Source of the DNA: Anaerolineae bacterium
GTDB taxonomy: Bacteria; Chloroflexota; Anaerolineae; Anaerolineales; Villigracilaceae
DNA: 7,118 nucleotides
Assembly: GCA_003524705.1 (NCBI GenBank)
Contig: DQGV01000386.1
Span: forward strand, 1-7,118
Reading direction: 5' to 3'
Positions 6,262-7,118 of the stretch are shown here, in pieces. Position 1 is the first letter of the stretch. The number at the start of each line of letters is the position of its first letter. Made by a program: the position numbers and the translations under genes. The notes below the pieces were generated by a model, which was not told where the DNA came from, did not search any database, and saw nothing but the letters and a program-made list of their open reading frames with translations.

Positions 6262-6551
6262 TAACTTGCGCCTTGCACAGTTCTACAATCTCGGTGGTGA
6301 ACGCCAAAGGAAACAAACGAAGCACAACAAACGGGTTCTGAAAGCAAGTCATTTGTGCGCTTTGTTAGCCAGCTTTCAACCTCTTGGTAGTTTGTTAACC
6401 AAATACAATCTTGCCTATGAGTTTTATCAGGAAAATCACCATTGTATTTACTGCCACAGTGCCAGCAAGTGAAATCAAAATCCCCAGTTACTTTCCATGG
6501 ATCAGAGATCCACAATGCAACCTTCAACATTTTTGTTTTATCTTCATCCAT
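6261..6551 (-). CDS. Small Cys/His-rich (putative zinc-binding) phage protein
   Basis: This 96-aa protein has a likely zinc site made of CWHC at 29-32 and HRQDC at 45-49 (C-x2-C-x12-H-x3-C). A second Cys/His group follows near the C-terminus (CC at 75-76, HHRDC at 85-89). Short phage proteins with a CxxC and a downstream HxxDC are common, mostly without known function. The first 20 residues (LKVALWISDPWKVTG) look strand-like. No signal peptide is present. The ATG at 6551 has AGAGG at 6558-6562 with 7-nt spacing, inside the last codons of the 47-aa membrane gene that stops 4 nt upstream. The stop overlaps the next ATG. Nucleic-acid binding or a structural zinc knuckle is plausible; nothing shows an enzymatic role. 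Confidence 0.75.
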   Translation of the reverse strand: MDEDKTKMLKVALWISDPWKVTGDFDFTCWHCGSKYNGDFPDKTHRQDCIWLTNYQEVESWLTKRTNDLLSEPVCCASFVSFGVHHRDCRTVQGAS

Positions 6552-6555
6552 TTTA

Positions 6556-6699
6556 TTACCTCTTTATTAATAGTCCAATCAAAATAGAAAATGCGAAAGC
6601 GTCAAAGATAAATTCCAAACCACATAAATAGTAAACTTTGGCTACGTCGTAATCATATTGCTTGACCAATTTATCAAAGAAGAAAATTAAGATAATCAT
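6556..6699 (-). CDS. 47-aa predicted membrane protein
   Basis: A short frame runs from ATG 6699 to TAA 6556, giving 47 residues that begin MIILIFFFDKLVKQYDYD and end FSILIGLLIKR. Two hydrophobic parts are visible: residues 1-8 and a longer stretch at about 25-45 that could cross the membrane once, closed by Lys-Arg, which would favour the C-terminus inside. Support for a real gene is strong for its size. The ATG directly follows the stop of the upstream gene (TAAATG), GGAAGG lies 9 nt before it, and its last codons hold the ribosome site of the next gene. It fills what would otherwise be a 148-nt gap in a tightly packed operon. The function is unknown. A small holin-like or superinfection-type membrane peptide is possible, but its place among early-type genes argues against a simple lysis role. 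Confidence 0.65.
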   Translation of the reverse strand: MIILIFFFDKLVKQYDYDVAKVYYLCGLEFIFDAFAFSILIGLLIKR

Positions 6700-6912
6700 T
6701 TATATAAACCTTCCACGCGCACGCATTGATTGTTTGACTCTTTTGTTGGGATGCCCGATGTGAAAGCCATTACAAAACTTACATTTGTAGGCGTTCATGG
6801 TGTGACCAAAAGAAAGCATGTGAGCGTATGCGGCGCGGTTTGCGGTTTGATAGTCTTTATGCCTGACCTTACCTGCGCATGACTTTCTACGAAGTTTTCT
6901 CTTGGAGGACAT
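6700..6912 (-). CDS. Small basic zinc-finger phage protein
   Basis: This 70-aa, strongly basic protein belongs by pattern to a common family of small phage proteins of the form 'C.GK.RH....A..AA.......G...N.YKC.FC.G.HIGH'. Here Cys12 with GKVRHKDYQTANRAAYAH (14-31) is followed by YKCKFCNGFHIGH (42-54), giving CxxC at 44-47 and His51/His54 as probable zinc ligands. The N-terminus (MSSKRKLRRKS) and C-terminus (KRVKQSMRARGRF) are rich in Lys and Arg, which suits nucleic-acid binding; that role is inferred. GGAAAG at 6919-6924 precedes the ATG by 6 nt. The first 26 nt overlap the 3' end of the ASCH-like gene in another frame, and the stop touches the ATG of the 47-aa membrane gene. Confidence 0.85.
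   Translation of the reverse strand: MSSKRKLRRKSCAGKVRHKDYQTANRAAYAHMLSFGHTMNAYKCKFCNGFHIGHPNKRVKQSMRARGRFI
6709..6714 (-). promoter_or_regulatory. Ribosome binding site GGAAGG for the 47-aa membrane gene
   Basis: On the minus strand GGAAGG lies 9 nt before ATG 6699, within the last codons of the zinc-finger gene. It is the main support for translation of the short downstream frame. Confidence 0.6.
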
Positions 6913-7117
6913 TTGATTCTTTCCATTGTAGATAGGATGGGAATTTGTAAACCCAGACCCAAGGATTAGAAGCGACTGGATATTTGTCGCCGTTTAGTGT
7001 GTCCCATAGTTCGTAGTACCAATCACGGGGAAACCCTTTAATATCTCTTGGACAACCTTCCGCCCAAGCATCTTCGTTGGTTATGTATTGAACTCGTTGA
7101 ATTTCAATAAACCTTGT
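6887..7117 (-). CDS. C-terminal part of an ASCH-like phage protein (5' end outside window)
   Basis: The frame is open from the right edge to TAG 6889-6887 and gives 76 residues. The pattern QRVQYITNEDAWAEG (7-21), WYYELWDTLNG (33-43) and NPWVWVYKF (51-59) matches the C-terminal half of a widespread phage protein with an ASCH-like (PUA-superfold) domain. In that family the corresponding stretches read about 'V..I..EDA.AEG', 'F..LW..IN' and 'NPWVWV..F'. ASCH domains are thought to bind RNA or modified nucleotides, but the phage members have no settled role. The gene reads into the zinc-finger gene by 26 nt, the largest overlap in the window, so the two are probably made from one transcript. The N-terminal half, with the usual 'GD.LWVRE' segment, should lie beyond the edge. 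Confidence 0.7.
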   Translation of the reverse strand, partial: TRFIEIQRVQYITNEDAWAEGCPRDIKGFPRDWYYELWDTLNGDKYPVASNPWVWVYKFPSYLQWKESNVLQEKTS

Positions 7118-7118
7118 G

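Noticed and set aside
6080..6472. 130-aa open frame on the plus strand across the small leftward genes
   Set aside because: It lies opposite the integrase-upstream gene and most of the 96-aa gene, which have ribosome sites and coupled stops and starts. Its Ser-rich, biased composition is that of an antisense shadow.

Overview
The window looks like part of a tailed-phage genome or prophage. It has a rightward late block (tail appendage, secreted beta-helix protein, lysis-type genes; 1-4813) that runs head-on into a leftward block of small phage-type genes ending in a tyrosine integrase (7117 down to 4819). There are no rRNA, tRNA or CRISPR features and no gene-free stretch over 100 bases. Coding is almost continuous, with 1-4 nt stop/start overlaps and clear AAGGAG/GGAG ribosome binding sites, as expected for phage in a host that uses Shine-Dalgarno initiation.

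Host: GC is moderate to low. The secreted protein at 1028-2530 ends in a Thr/Pro linker of the (T-P-T-x-T) style that is very common in secreted proteins of Chloroflexota (Anaerolineae). This is a hint only, and no taxonomic marker is present. A Gram-positive-like or monoderm host would fit a GH25 muramidase with no signal peptide plus an SH3-like partner, but that is inference.

Rightward block: the tail end of an upstream gene (1-65); a 320-aa tail-fibre or tail-appendage-like protein with the 'AEHQN..RDEI.AIATELGTNP' N-terminal signature; a 500-aa protein with a signal peptide, a right-handed parallel beta-helix and a Thr/Pro-rich C-terminus carrying a perfect 2 x 36-bp tandem duplication; a GH25 lysozyme (endolysin) starting at GTG in a 4-nt overlap; a 70-aa helical protein; a 125-aa SH3-like protein; and a 305-aa Trp-rich protein of unknown function. 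No holin was recognised.

Leftward block, in transcription order: the C-terminus of an ASCH-like phage protein (7117-6887); a 70-aa basic zinc-finger protein; a 47-aa predicted membrane protein; a 96-aa Cys/His protein; a 70-aa beta-rich protein; and a 405-aa tyrosine recombinase with all catalytic residues and an unusual C-terminal CxxC...CxxC extension. These genes abut or overlap by a few bases and probably form one operon. The two blocks meet with only 5 bp between stop codons, so any attP site must lie inside coding sequence or elsewhere.

The most interesting items are the Cys4-tailed integrase, the signal-peptide beta-helix gene wedged between tail and lysis genes, the unknown Trp-rich protein whose N-terminus echoes the lysozyme C-terminus, and the small membrane gene.
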